Positions 31,720 through 42,798 of a DNA stretch of 64,000 bases are shown piece by piece. The notes below the pieces were generated by a model. It saw nothing but the letters and a program-made list of their open reading frames with translations. It ran no database searches and was not told the DNA's origin. Within the stretch, counting starts at the first letter, position 1, and every line of letters starts with the position of its first letter. Location: NCBI GenBank assembly GCA_963575745.1, contig CAUYUJ010014627.1, forward strand, positions 37,501-101,500. Reading direction: 5' to 3'. This DNA comes from Prorocentrum cordatum (Eukaryota; Sar; Dinophyceae; Prorocentrales; Prorocentraceae). A program made the translations under genes and the position numbers.

Positions 31720-32530
31720 TGTCTATATGTATATATCATATATGTATAGTTACACATACATTAATTCATTCATCCATTCATTCACGCAATCATGCATGCA
31801 TGTATTCATGCATACATACATACAACTATACATCCACACATACATATATGCGTGCATGCATGCATACATGCATACATGCATACACACATACGTACATCTA
31901 TAATATTCAATAACATACATACACACATGCATGTATGCATACATGCATGCGTGCATGCATACACACACACATACATACATACATACACACATACATACAT
32001 ACATACATACATGCATACATACATACATACATACATACATACAGACCGACATACAGACAGACAGACAGACATGCATGCATGCATGCATGCATGCATGCAT
32101 ACATAATACAAACATACATGCATACATACATACGCATGAATGCATTAATACATACATACATGCGTACACACGTACATACGTACATACATACACACATACG
32201 TTTATTCATACATACACATACATCCATCCATCCATCCATACATACATACATACATATATGAATGCATGCATACATACCTACATTCACACATACATACATA
32301 CATGCATGCATGCATGCATGCATGCATGCATGCATGCATGCATTTGCATACATACATATATATATATATATATATGTTTATATATATATGTATACATACA
32401 CATTTATATGTATATATAATTATAAATATGCATACATGCACGCACACCTTCCGACCTATCTACCTACCTACATACATACACATCTACACATATATGTATG
32501 TATACATATATAGATATATACACATGTATC
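31720..32530 (+). repeat. Long CATA/CATG tetranucleotide array
   Basis: About 800 bp of ACATACATGCATG-type repeats with CAGA (about 32050) and CATC (about 32222) variants and a TA-rich island (about 32355-32430). Frames on both strands give poly-Tyr/Ile/His or Met/Cys/Val strings that are not proteins. A related array in the opposite sense lies at 40340-40800. Confidence 0.9.
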
Positions 32531-32856
32531 TAGACTCGTGGCGTGTTCTCCCTCGCTTCCCAGGCGGGCCACCCCCTCCCCAGGGGGGTCAGGAGCGTCG
32601 TTGTCCTGGCGAGGGGCGGTCGCGCGGCGTGGTCGGAGCCCGCAGTGGTTGGCACTGAGGCGGATGAGCACGGACAGGGGCAAGCGGAGACGGAGGGGGC
32701 GGCCACAGCAGGGGGGTCACGGCACGGGCAGCAGCGGCCGGCGCACGCAGGCGCCCCATGCAGGCAGGCCTTGGGAAGAGTACCCAACGTGCTGCGGCGG
32801 CCTCGGGCCACCGGGCAGGCGTCACGCGAGCGGGTGACGGAGAGCAGTGCACACCT

Positions 32857-32985
32857 GCCAGGGCGGTGGTAGGACTCAGAGGACGAACAAAAGGTAGTTA
32901 CCCCCATACCATGCCTCTACCCTTCCCTCGGTTTCTGCTTTTTGGGCCTCCTGGGAGGCACCTGCCAGTCGGGTTCCTTGAGACG
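32857..32985 (+). repeat. Interspersed repeat family E, copy E1 (partial)
   Basis: Shares GCCAGGGCGGTGGTAGGA, then TCAGAGGA and CTCGGTTTCTGCTTTTTGGG, with 33156-33322. Its right half diverges after GGCCTCCTGGGA. Confidence 0.6.
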
Positions 32986-33155
32986 GGGGTCAATGTCAAT
33001 GCAAACGGGGGTCAGCCAGGGCGCCGGATCTTGCAGGATCCTGCCAGGCCAGGCAAGGGCGCACTGGTCCAGGCTTGGGCGCAGGATCCTGCAGGGTCCT
33101 GCAGGATCTTGCTGGATCTTGCAAGGCCTGACTGACTCGGTCAGTAGATCCCCGA

Positions 33156-33322
33156 GCCAGGGCGGTGGTAGGATTCAGAGGAGGAAAAAGGTACCCATAC
33201 CGCTACCATTCTCTCGGTTTCTGCTTTTTGGGCGTCCTGGGATGCCCCCGTCGCCACCGCTGGATTCGCCTCGAAATTCTGGTCAGAAAGTGGCCTGGGA
33301 GAGGTCCGGGAGAGGAGCGAGC
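33156..33322 (+). repeat. Interspersed repeat family E, copy E2
   Basis: Contains CCATACCGCTACC, CTCGGTTTCTGCTTTTTGGG, GATGCCCCCGTCGCCACCG and CTGGTCAGAAAGTGGCC. Copies occur at 46215-46365 (inverted) and 56075-56262. Confidence 0.65.
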
Positions 33323-33681
33323 TGCGGCTGGAGAGCAGTGAATCGGCCGCAAGCCCAGGGGGGAAGCGCGAAGGGGCGGGCCTTCTCAGAAGGCTCGGAA
33401 GTACCCCGTGGCCTTCCGAGACGCGTTCTGAGCCTTCCCCGAAGGCACGGGAAGCCCCTCAGAAGGGGCGGGCCTTCTCCTGCTCACTTCCTCCCCCGCT
33501 TGCCGCCGAGCCCCCGCCAGGGCGGTGGACTGACCCGGGGAGCGCTGGAGAACAGTGGACCTGCCAGGGAGCGAGGGGAGCGGTCGTCCGAGCGGGGCCC
33601 TAGAGGGGCGAGGACCCCCACCCAGCGGTGGCCGGCCGACCTCCTTCAGCAAGAGCTCCGGTGAGCCCCCCCCCCGCTCGA

Positions 33682-33837
33682 CATCACGTAAAGCGTCATT
33701 TCGCCGGAGTGGGCACACCGGGGTGCCCAGATGACTGGACGCGATGCGGAAGCAGCGGCTTGCGCGCTCGGATTTAGCCCCCCCCGAAAGCCGCACATCA
33801 GAAGCCACTCTTGCCTGGGGCCACTCATTGCGTGTAT
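33682..33837 (+). mobile_element. TIR element family A, copy A6 (worn)
   Basis: The left end CATCACGTAAAGCGTCATTTCGCC and right end CCACTCATTGCGTGTA are decayed family A ends. The core GGACGCGATGCGGAAGCAGC is followed by GGCTTGCGCGCTCGG. Confidence 0.6.
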
Positions 33838-34108
33838 CAGTATGGTTTAACCGACCCCTATCCCCATCCCCATCCCCATCCAGATTTCCACCATCTCAGT
33901 ACCCCAGTTCGAGATGTACCTTCGAAACCCGAAGGAAGCGGCCTATACGCCCTCATCCCGGGGGGGTCCCTCGGCCAGTGGGGCCCAGGCCACGCCCATG
34001 GGGGTAGGCTTCGGTTCAACGATGCTCAGTGTCGCCCTCCCCGCCCCCGAAGCATCGTTTGCGTCGCCGCGCCGATGCCCGGCCGGCGGCCCCCCCCGCG
34101 CCAAAGCG

Positions 34109-34133
34109 CGGGGGGGGGGGGGGGGGGGGGGGG
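34109..34133 (+). repeat. Poly-G tract
   Basis: About 25 consecutive G bases within a GC-rich block. Its length may be unreliable in assembly. Confidence 0.85.
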
Positions 34134-34239
34134 GCGGCGCGCCGAAGCGCGCGCGTGGCCGTCCAGAAAAGGGCCGCCGCCCGCGGCCCAGCTGCGGCCG
34201 GCTGCGAGCACGGCGGCCCGAGGCGCGGCCCGAGTTCGA

Positions 34240-34622
34240 CGACACGTTTGAGAGGGGCCCTCCGCCAGAGTGCCCTGCCCAGAGATCCAGCGTATGTTGA
34301 AGAAATCAAGGCGGAGGTGTTTCGCAATCTTCGGCCTGTAGGGGCCCTCGCCGGGCCCCAGGACTGTCAAAAAACGACTCAGGATGAAAAGGCGGTCCTG
34401 GCGAGTGGGTTGAGACTTCTGGGGGCCCCGCATTGAAAAAATCACGACATCGGATCTCTGGGCTTGGTGCGGGTCCACTGGGGCCCCCCCATCGCCGAAT
34501 TCCGCCGAGTGCGTGGCGATAGCGGCGGCCTGCGCGCCTGTGTTTGGCCCCCCCCCCCCAGCGGCCCTTGGCTAAGCCGCGCACCAGAGGTCTCTCTTAC
34601 CCAGGGTCATTCTTGCGTGTAG
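34240..34622 (+). mobile_element. TIR element family A, copy A4, split by a family B element
   Basis: The left part (34240-34277, CGACACG ... CGCCAGAGTGCCCTG) and the right part (34463-34622, CTTGGTGCGGG ... GGTCATTCTTGCGTGTAG) are the two halves of a family A element. Between them lies an intact family B element. The family A insertion therefore came first. Confidence 0.75.
34278..34462 (-). mobile_element. TIR element family B, copy 2 (185 bp), nested in A4
   Basis: The ends are CCCAGAGATC and GATCTCTGGG. Reverse complement of 1847-2030, with the same TTTTTTCAATG blocks, GACTCAGGATGAAAA segment and GGGGCCC centre. Confidence 0.75.
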
Positions 34623-36390
34623 CCGACGAGTGCGTCCGACTGCGAGCACCGCTCCTCTCAAGAGCGACAGAAGGACGTACACGTACATGAATCCACGCGG
34701 GTGTCGAGATTACGCATGGCGCGAACGTTCGTATCACGAGTCTGGTCTCGCGGATGGGGGGCCGTGTTCATGTACGTGGTTGGGCGCGTACGTCCTTTGT
34801 GGGCTCCCTATCCTCTACGGCCCGAGTGCGGCCGACTGCGAGCACTGCGGCCCATCTGCGGCCCGATGGGGACGGATTGCGGCCCGATTGCGGCCCATCT
34901 GCGCCCCCCCGCGGCCCATTTGCGACCGATCGAGGGCATTGCCCCTGCGGGTCGTCCAATCGGCGCTGGGGCCATGGACACCCTCGCTGGGGTGTGGTGA
35001 CCTGGCTGCAGGCATCCTCCGAACCCTGAACTCCAGCCAGAGCTTTAGACATCTAACCTGCCAGGGTAGGATTCACACGTGGTCGCGATCCTCTTTGTCG
35101 TCGTAGTTGCCATTTTCCTCGTCCTCATCGTCGTCGTCGTCGTCGCGGCCGCCGTCGTCGTCGTCGTCGTCGTCGACGTCGTCGTTGTCGCCGTCATCGT
35201 CGTGGTCGCCGTGGTCGCCGTCGACGTCGTCGTCCTCAAATGTCTTGGTCGTCGGTGTCCTCCTTCTCCCTCTCGTTTCTTTCTCTAAGAAGAAAACTGT
35301 CCGCATAGACTTCGATTGTCTGAATGAATTCATCGGATCTGCGCTGGATCTCCCTACCGGCACCTTTTGCGACGTTTCTGGCGCACTCCGTTCGAACACC
35401 TCTTCTCTGTGATTCCAGGAATCTCTGTAGATGCGATCCTTTCACTACTTGCTTCCTCTCTCCTGCTCCTCCCCTCCTCCTCCTCCTCCTCCTCCTCCTC
35501 CTCCTCCTCCTCCTCCGCCTAGCGAAACTCAGCGGAACATCCCGCTTTCTTTGGAAAGCCGCATGCCTCCTGCTGTCTTTCTACTCCCCGTCTTCCTCCT
35601 CCTCCTCCTCCCTCTTCGCTGTCCTCCTCTTCCCTCCTCCCTCCTCGCCTTGTCCCTTCTTCTGGAAACCTGAAATTAGATTGGTCTGTTGAAAGTCGGC
35701 AGAACCTACTCCACCCACATCTCCTTCTGTAGAACCCTCCCCCCGATTTCCACTTGCCCCTTCTCCACTACCCCGCTCTCAAAGCATATAGGTTGGCGGG
35801 GCCTATTCATTTTAGTTTTTGTTTAATCCCTCTTTGCCCCCCCCTCCACACTCTTCCCGAACCATTCCTCTCTCCCCGCTCTCCTCCTCCTCCTCCTCCT
35901 CCTCCTCCTCCTCCTCCTCCTCCTCCTGTCAGGAGCCTCGCTCACTGGATGAAAGGGTGTGCATGGCAACCCTGACGGGCCGTCCTGGCCACACATGCCA
36001 ATAAGCTTGGAGCTGGAGGGGTTAGCCCACACGACGGTCATAACGAAACAAGTTCGGTTCAAACAGTTGCCCCCTGGAACCCCCCATCGGTCCCTTACGA
36101 CAGCCCGCAGGTGGTCCTTGGTCCTGTGAAGCTGGAGGCTCGTCAGGCTGTTTGGCGTCCATGGTGCGGGACTGTTCCGTGGATTCCGAGAGCTGGCAAG
36201 CGGACTTTCACAATTTAGAGAGTGCTATCAGAGACCAAAGCAGCGGAAGAGCTGGAGGACCGACGACGGTCAAGGTCCCCCTCGAAATTGTATGGGCCAG
36301 GCAGTCCAGGAGGTGTTGTTCAGAGAGAATGATTAGGTGGTGATCCTTCGATGCCTTGTCGCATCAAGCTCTTTGCTTGGTGTACGAGGC
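34623..36390. other. Repeat-rich stretch, no gene seen
   Basis: Short GCGGCCCATTTGCG-type repeats (about 34850-34925), GTC/CGT triplets (35090-35240), and (CTC)n tracts at 35470-35517 and 35880-35927. The remaining parts are complex but show no recognised motif. Confidence 0.5.
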
Positions 36391-36399
36391 CAAACGCAT

Positions 36400-38100
36400 G
36401 CACTTTTCAGCCCTGGCTGCTGGTGTTGGAGGCCATGGTCCCCATGCCGTCACTGCCGAGTTCTTGAGACATCTGGAAGCAGGCGTATGGAGATGAGGCT
36501 AGAGGATGAGCTCGATCCAATGTTCGTTCCGGTCCGTGAGTACATCGGTACGCTTCGGAAAGGTGTGTCGAAGACGTCCCTCGGGGGTTGGAGGGATTGG
36601 GCCAAGCCAGCTGTGCCCAAAGGGGGGTAGGTAGCTCATGCATATTCGACTGTGTCACGGTCGGATCGCTCACCGCAGTTCTGTCCTGGGACGCCCGACA
36701 TGTTCCTTGTCAGACCTAGCAGCGCAGGAGTTGTTAGACCAGTGGCTTCCCCACTCTGGCAACCAGGGCGAGTGGGGAAGCAGTTCCCTTGTTTCTGAAA
36801 CGTGCGAGGTAAGTAGGACTTACTGAAGATCGTTCTCGAGCAGTTATTGAGGGTCTGTGCGTCGTAACGTGGTGGGGCTGGGCTTGGATGGGGCTCCCTC
36901 CGCCCCAGACAGATCCTCGAACTCTCTACTGGATACCAGGAGCGCGTGCTGGATGTGCTGCGCGAGTTTGAAGAGCACCCGCCAGTTGTTGTTTAGTTTT
37001 TTGACAAACATCATTTTCTGGGACAAACCTGACGGAGAATGTCAGACCGATAAGCCTCCTGCGGAGGCTCATGAAGATATGGCGAAGTATAGGCAAGAGT
37101 TGCGTCGATCTTGGGAGCAGGCCCACGCCGAGGCCTTCTTGTGAAGAGTTGGGCCCACGTCTACTTGCAAACGTGCGTGTTGGGTCCAAGCTATGCTTGC
37201 CCACTTAAGGAAGTTCCTGGGAACCTCGGCGGTGACCGTGATGCTAGATTAGAACAGTTGTACGAGCACATCGATCCTCTGGACAAGAATCGCGAGCCAC
37301 CATGGTTTTCATTTGAAGTTGTTGACAGGCCTCTGTGTGCTGCGCACTGGAGATTGGATGCTGCATCGGGCTGATAATGACAGCAGGGTGCTCAGCAACA
37401 GCGACTCTGACCAAGCTTCTTCAATCGGCTCCTCTGGCAAGCCTGGGCAGACGATATCGCGCTGCAGAGCGTCGGCGCGCAGGAGGTGATTGCCCTTCAG
37501 ATGACCGCGATTGTTCAGCCACTACTTGGAAGTATCTCGGAGCCAGAGCTCCCTGCGTCAGCCATGTCCATGGTTCTGGTCAGCAGGGCCAGCCTCGAGA
37601 AAGCCCCTCAGCAGCGGCGGGGCCTTCCAGGAGACAGTCGCGTGGATCACGCGCGCAGCCTGGGCATCGATGCAGCATTCGCGCCAGTTTTATTCGAGGC
37701 AGGTGAGAGGCGGCCAAAGGCGGGGCGAATGAGGTCAAGCATCTCAGGGAGGCGGGGGTCCATGCGTGTTAGATCCTGCGAGGAGGGCCGACGGCGTCGG
37801 CCAAGCGGGGCTCTGGTCGTCTCTATCATCTGTGCTTGGGGCTGTTGCCGTGGTCGGGGGGGCCCACGAGGGGGCCGCTGCAGGCTCCAGGCTCCGCGGC
37901 TTCTCCGAGGGCGTCGGGGCCGACCAGCTGCTCCTGAACATCGGGATTGCGGTGCTCCAGTTGGCGGTTGCGGCGGGGGGAGTCCTTCTCGAAGCTTCCT
38001 GTCTTGGAGAGGTGTCTTGAAGGGGGCCAGGGGGCGGGTGCCATGCGGGCGCCCTGGAGGAGCGCAGCAGCCCCGGCCCGCATTGCCTTGTCGGCCTGCG
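36400..38100 (+). pseudogene. Decayed LINE reverse transcriptase fragment
   Basis: RT motifs appear in order in shifting frames: KTSLGGWRDW near 36570; KPDGE then VRPISLLRRLMKIW near 37025-37085 (motif 1); DARLEQLYEHIDP at about 37240 (motif A position); WQAWADDIALQSV at about 37435-37475 (motif C, WADD); and SLGIDAAF near 37660 (after the palm). Arg-rich sequence resembling the LINE thumb follows to about 38100. At least three frameshifts and several stops are present. Its motif C differs from the VVDD of the SL-tagged element, so it belongs to another lineage. Confidence 0.6.
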
Positions 38101-39640
38101 CAGAAGTGGCTGGGAATTCCTCTCAGGAGCTGCCTGGGGACAGACCGAGAAGTCGAATGGGATTCACGAGTTTTGCCTCCAGCTCTTGTGCAACAGCAAG
38201 CCGTGGAGGGGGCGAAGCGTGCATCAGACAGGGAAGCCCTCCACAGTCGAGGGCCGAAAGCTACTTGGCGTCTTCTCCTATCTCGGCCAGGCGTCGAGGG
38301 ACTGCTCGATCGGTCCACGGGTTCCCGGACGAAGGGCACCGCCGGGCGTTGAGGTCGCCTATGTCTGGGGGCCACTGGCCGCCGGTTCGGCGACGTCGAC
38401 GCGGCCTCGTCGAGACGCCCGATTGCTGTGCCTGTGGGGCCGCGGGCGGGTCTCTGTGCCACCAGGCCCACGAGCGCCCGGAACACGAACCCCCTGCGCC
38501 AGGGATGGGCGCCCGCGTTCCAGAAGACGAGGGCTCGAAGGGCGAATGGGTAGGGGGTCGACATGGATGAAAAGTCTGCTCGTGGTTTGTTCCCGTCCCC
38601 TGAGCTCGCCTGCCCTGTGCCCGTGAAGCCCGAGCGGGGGATCTTCTGGCGTGACAGGCCAGGCCCGGGATTTTCTGGGTAGCGCCCTGATCCTTGACAG
38701 CTCGGCCCGAGCGGGCCGAAGCCTTTTGTTTGTCCGAGCGGGCCGTGGCTAGGCGCGGAAGCGCGGGGTCGGCGGGCCACGGGCCCGCCCCCTAGAAGCA
38801 GCTGCCCGAAGCAGGCCGCTCGGGACGCCGAGGTGCTTGCCCTCTCCACGCTGCGGGCCTGTGCTGTGGCCCCGTTTGGTCATTCCATCGACGGTGCAGG
38901 CGCCGCTGGAAAGCTTCGCCGCGGGCGGGGAACGGGGCCCCAAAGCAGGCGCGCGAGGGCCCAGCTGTGGAGCCCTTTCTGGGGTTCTTCCTCGCATGGG
39001 GGGACTTCCAAGTTTCCCGGGCGGCGACCCCTGTCACTTGCGTCCAAGTCGATGCAGGAATGACAGGCGAGTGGGCGTTCAAAGGAAAAGAAACGCCCAC
39101 GCCGGCCGCTTCGCCGTGAAAGGAGCTGCTGAGCACAGCGCTGAGATAGAGCAATTCCTGCTGTGGCAAGGTTGCAAGTCTCTAGCGTGCGAGCCCATCC
39201 GTGGGGCGGCCACCTCCTGGGGAGAAGATTGAACGTGGGCCCTTGTTCAAATACCAAGAGAAAAACCACTCGCGTGTGTTTGTTATTATCCGGTGCGGCC
39301 CGGGCTTCAGGCACCGAAAGCAACTGCTTCTCCAAGGTCACCCAACGGCGGCGCAAGGATAATCGCGCCTCGCGGCCTGGGCTGTAGAGTTGCCCTTCTC
39401 CATGGAGCCGCCCCTGGCATCCCCCAAAAAACCGTGCGCGTTTTTTTGTCCCGGTGCGGCCGGGGCTTCAGACACCAGAAGCACCGGGCAGCCGTCGAGA
39501 GGCCTGGGGTTCGCCCAGGGCTGCGAATAGGAAAAAATGAGCATCGGAGGTCGGTGTTGTTAGCCCCCTCCCGCCTGGCACATGTTGCCCGCGCCCGGGA
39601 GGGCCCCAGAAGCACGACGCCGACGACGTCTGTCTGTCCA
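38101..39640. other. GC-rich unassigned DNA
   Basis: Long frames are open on both strands (400 aa on the minus strand, 37647-38849) because the sequence is GC-rich. They are Arg/Pro/Ser-rich, show no domain and overlap the LINE remnant, so they are not called as genes. Confidence 0.4.
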
Positions 39641-39649
39641 GGGGGGGTG

Positions 39650-39845
39650 GAGGAAGAGGAGGAGGAGGAGGAGGAGAATGAGGAGGAGGAGGAGGAGGAG
39701 GAGGAGGAGGAGGAGGAGGAGGGGTCGGGAAAAAATATTGTCGACGTTTGTTGTTCCGAGGAAGTGGGGGAGGAGGAGGAGGAGGAGGAGGAGGAGGAGG
39801 AGGAGGAGGAGGAAGAGGAGGAGGCGGAGGAGAAGGAGGCATGCG
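39650..39845 (+). repeat. (GAG)n tracts
   Basis: Two GAG/GGA triplet runs (39651-39722 and 39766-39840) separated by about 45 bp of unique sequence. Confidence 0.85.
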
Positions 39846-40059
39846 TGAGACGGTATGTACAGGATACCATGTTGCAACATTTCTAAAAGACATACACACA
39901 TACATGTACATACACAGACGTGCCATCAACGATGTACGGCATATGCATTTTCAGCGATTCCAGACATCATTGAAACGCAGATCATCATTACCATCACCGT
40001 CATCTTGTTTGTCACCAGCACCATCACCATCACCACCACCATAACACCATAGCACCCGA

Positions 40060-40354
40060 CGATAAGGCGATAACACGATACTAGGCCCCACCAGACTAAG
40101 ACGATAAGACGGCACGATTGCTTATTCGTCTTATCGTCTTATGGTCTTGTGTGGCCCTGCATCGTCCCATCGTCTGGTAGGTCTCCTATGTCGCTGTATC
40201 GCATTACAGTGTCATCGTATGCTGCCCCTGAAACGTCTTATCGTATTGTCGTCTTATCGTTGTTATCGTATTATGTTATCTTATCGCCTTATCATCTTAT
40301 CGTCTGCGCGAGGTTTAGACCCCTGACCCCTACCACGTTGTATGTTTGTGTGTA

Positions 40355-40399
<45 letters not shown>

Positions 40400-40810
40400 G
40401 GCGTACGTATGTATGTATGCATATACGTATGTATGTATATATGTATGTATGCTTGCTTGCATGTCTGAAGGTATGTATGTATGCATGTATGTATGTATGT
40501 ATGTATGTATGCATGCATGCATGTATGTATGTGTGTGTATGTATGTATGTATGTATGTATGTATGTGTGTATGTGTGTATGTGTGTATGTATGTATGTAT
40601 GTATGTATGTATGGATGGATGGATGGATGGATGGATGGATGGATGGATGTATGTATGTATGTGTGTATGTATGTATGTTTGTATGTATGTGTGTACACGC
40701 ATATATGTTCATACACATAAATGTGCATACTTGCATGTATGATTGTGCACATAAATGTATGTATTTATGTATGTATGTGTATGTGCACATAAAGCCCGCA
40801 CACAATATAT
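40060..40810 (+). repeat. CGTCTTATCGT repeats followed by a TGTATG tetranucleotide array
   Basis: 40060-40310 holds irregular (TC)TTATCGTCTTATCG units. 40350-40790 holds TGTC, TGTATG and GGAT tandem repeats. It is the approximate reverse complement of the type at 31720-32530. Confidence 0.85.
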
Positions 40811-42494
40811 TGATATCGGGATTATATGTTGATGGTGGCAAGCGTTTTCATTATATTGAACACGTGAAGGACTTCCAGCAGCACGAGTTTGAGAGCGGCT
40901 GGAGAGCAATTGCGCCGTGATGCTACCGCTCCCAGGGATGAAGACGACGACGCCCCGCTTGTCCCTGCTTCTGTTGTGGGGCTGGCGTACTCTGGCGACT
41001 CCGGTTAAGCATGTAGCAGCGCTCTTTCTGACACGCCACAGAGGGCTCCCTTAGGGAGCCGTGCCCCTCTCGCTACTTGTTCTTGCTGTCCTGCTTAGTG
41101 GTGCGGGTGACGCGAAGCCAGCCTTAGCAGTCGGGCCGAGGGGTGCTACTAGTGCAGGGCGCTCTTCCTGTCACGTTCGGCCTTCGTTCAGGTGTAGCTT
41201 GGCCGCTTGGCCTCGTGTGCCTGTGAGGGGCCACCGCGCCTTGGCTTTCTGGGACGGGCCTCGCCTCGGCGCCCCGTCACACCCTCGGCTTGGCTTAGCG
41301 CGCTCGGCCACGGGATGCGCCCTGTCTCCTGGCCAGCTGGGCTGCTGGCCACCTCCCTTTGCGCGCTCTTTGGGCGAGGAAGGTTGGGATGCGCCGTGCG
41401 CCCCCCGCGCAGTCCGACGAGGCATCGTCGGGCTGTTTGTTTTTGCTTCGTTTCCCGGCCTGCAGGCCTCCGCTGTGGGACGCAGTGTGGCTCCGTGTGG
41501 TTTTATCGGGCCGCCGCCACGTCGGCTTCCAGAGCGCTCGGCCCACTGGGCTTGTTTCGGCCGCGTTGCAATATGCTTTTGCGGCCCGCTTTGCCCCAGG
41601 TGCCTGGGTCGGGTCTGCGGGTGGTCATCATGCAGCCACCTGGCGTGTGACGTGAGAACCACAGAACGGCCTCCAGCTCCAGTGGCTGGAGGTTAGTGGG
41701 ATCCTCTACTGCGAGCGGCGCTCCTTGTGCCCCTGAGTGAGAATCCTCTTCCACCTCCCCTACCTATTTCTCCTCTTCCTCCTCTTCCTACTTACCAACC
41801 CACCTATCTACCTACCTACCTTTCTCCATTCATTTTCCATCTAAATCACTCCACCCAGTCACACCCCGACGGGGCACTTCCCCCAGTGGAAATGATTCTT
41901 GATAAAGGGGCCTATGAAGCGGGAACTTGGAGGTAGGGCTTAGACATCGTTGATGCATCTTGGGTTGACACTGGTCCTCCTTCTTCTCCTCCTCTTCCTG
42001 CTCGTTGACATTCGCCTCCCCCTTCCGTCGGCGCCACAGCCGGGCGAACGGCCATGAGAACCGGCTGGGAGGGTGCCCGGAAGAGGATGTCCAGGCATCT
42101 GTCTCGAGGGAAGTTCTTGCGTGTGGGGTGGCCCTGACGTTTGGGCGTTGTGAGAGAGCACGGCGGGCGTGGTCGCCCTGGCTGGTCTCGTGCTCCACTT
42201 CCGAGGCGGGGAGTGATCCATTACCGCCGCCTGGGGGATCGATTTTGGGGGACCTCGGCAGTAGGCGGATAAAGATAGATTCGGTCCTGGAGGGACGACG
42301 CACATAGTCACTACCTCGCCAGGCGGTGGTGGTGGATGAACCCCCTCCTCGCACTGTGGCCCCCGCGGGTCGGGAGATGCGGCTGATATTTCCAGTCGCG
42401 CTGCTTGTCTTTGCGACACATGATGTCAGAGTCGGTGTTACTGGTGATGCATGCTGGTGATGGTGATGGGTTCTGGTAGTGTTTTAAGTATGTT
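40811..42494. other. Unassigned DNA upstream of CAX
   Basis: Includes a hairpin (GAGGGCTCCCTTAGGGAGCC, about 41041-41060) and GC-rich DNA at 41060-41700 with frames of 211 and 163 aa on opposite strands. Neither has a recognised motif. Confidence 0.4.
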
Positions 42495-42519
42495 GTGATG
42501 GTTATCTCGCCACCATGTG

Positions 42520-42620
42520 AAGGTTATGAGCGACATGTTGTTCCTGGCCTCGGCTTTCCAATCTTCGACACGGTCGCCTTCAAGCTCGCAGTCGTCTTCA
42601 TAAGCATCAGCACCAACGCC
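42520..42620 (+). pseudogene. Possible remnant of a tandem CAX paralogue
   Basis: A short stretch reads FPIFDTVAFKLAVVF, resembling FSIFDTVCQMLTVFL near the C-terminus of the adjoining CAX gene (nucleotides ATCTTCGACACGGT shared exactly). Dinoflagellate genes are often in tandem, so a decayed upstream copy is possible, but only this block is recognisable. Confidence 0.3.
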
Positions 42621-42798
42621 TCCCTCACCAACAGCATTTTAAGCAATGCCAGCTCATTACCATCACCATCGTCATCGCCGTCGCAGTCATCATTGTCATC
42701 CGTGTCCGCAGCAATTTGGTTCGTCAGATAGCCAGCACGCAGCGCCCAGCCTTTTTTTGAAGCGGGTGCTCGAGTTCAGCAGCATCGGTGCGACGGCA

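Noticed and set aside
31735-32520. Frames of 100-160 aa rich in Tyr/Ile/His or Met/Cys/Val
   Set aside because: Direct translations of CATA/CATG tetranucleotide repeats.
37647-38849. 400-aa open frame on the minus strand
   Set aside because: Arg/Pro/Ser-rich, no domain, opposite a recognisable LINE remnant; expected by chance in GC-rich DNA.
41061-41696. 211-aa open frame with a hydrophobic start
   Set aside because: The signal-peptide look comes from a Leu/Val-rich first 20 residues only; a long frame on the other strand and no conserved motif argue against a gene.
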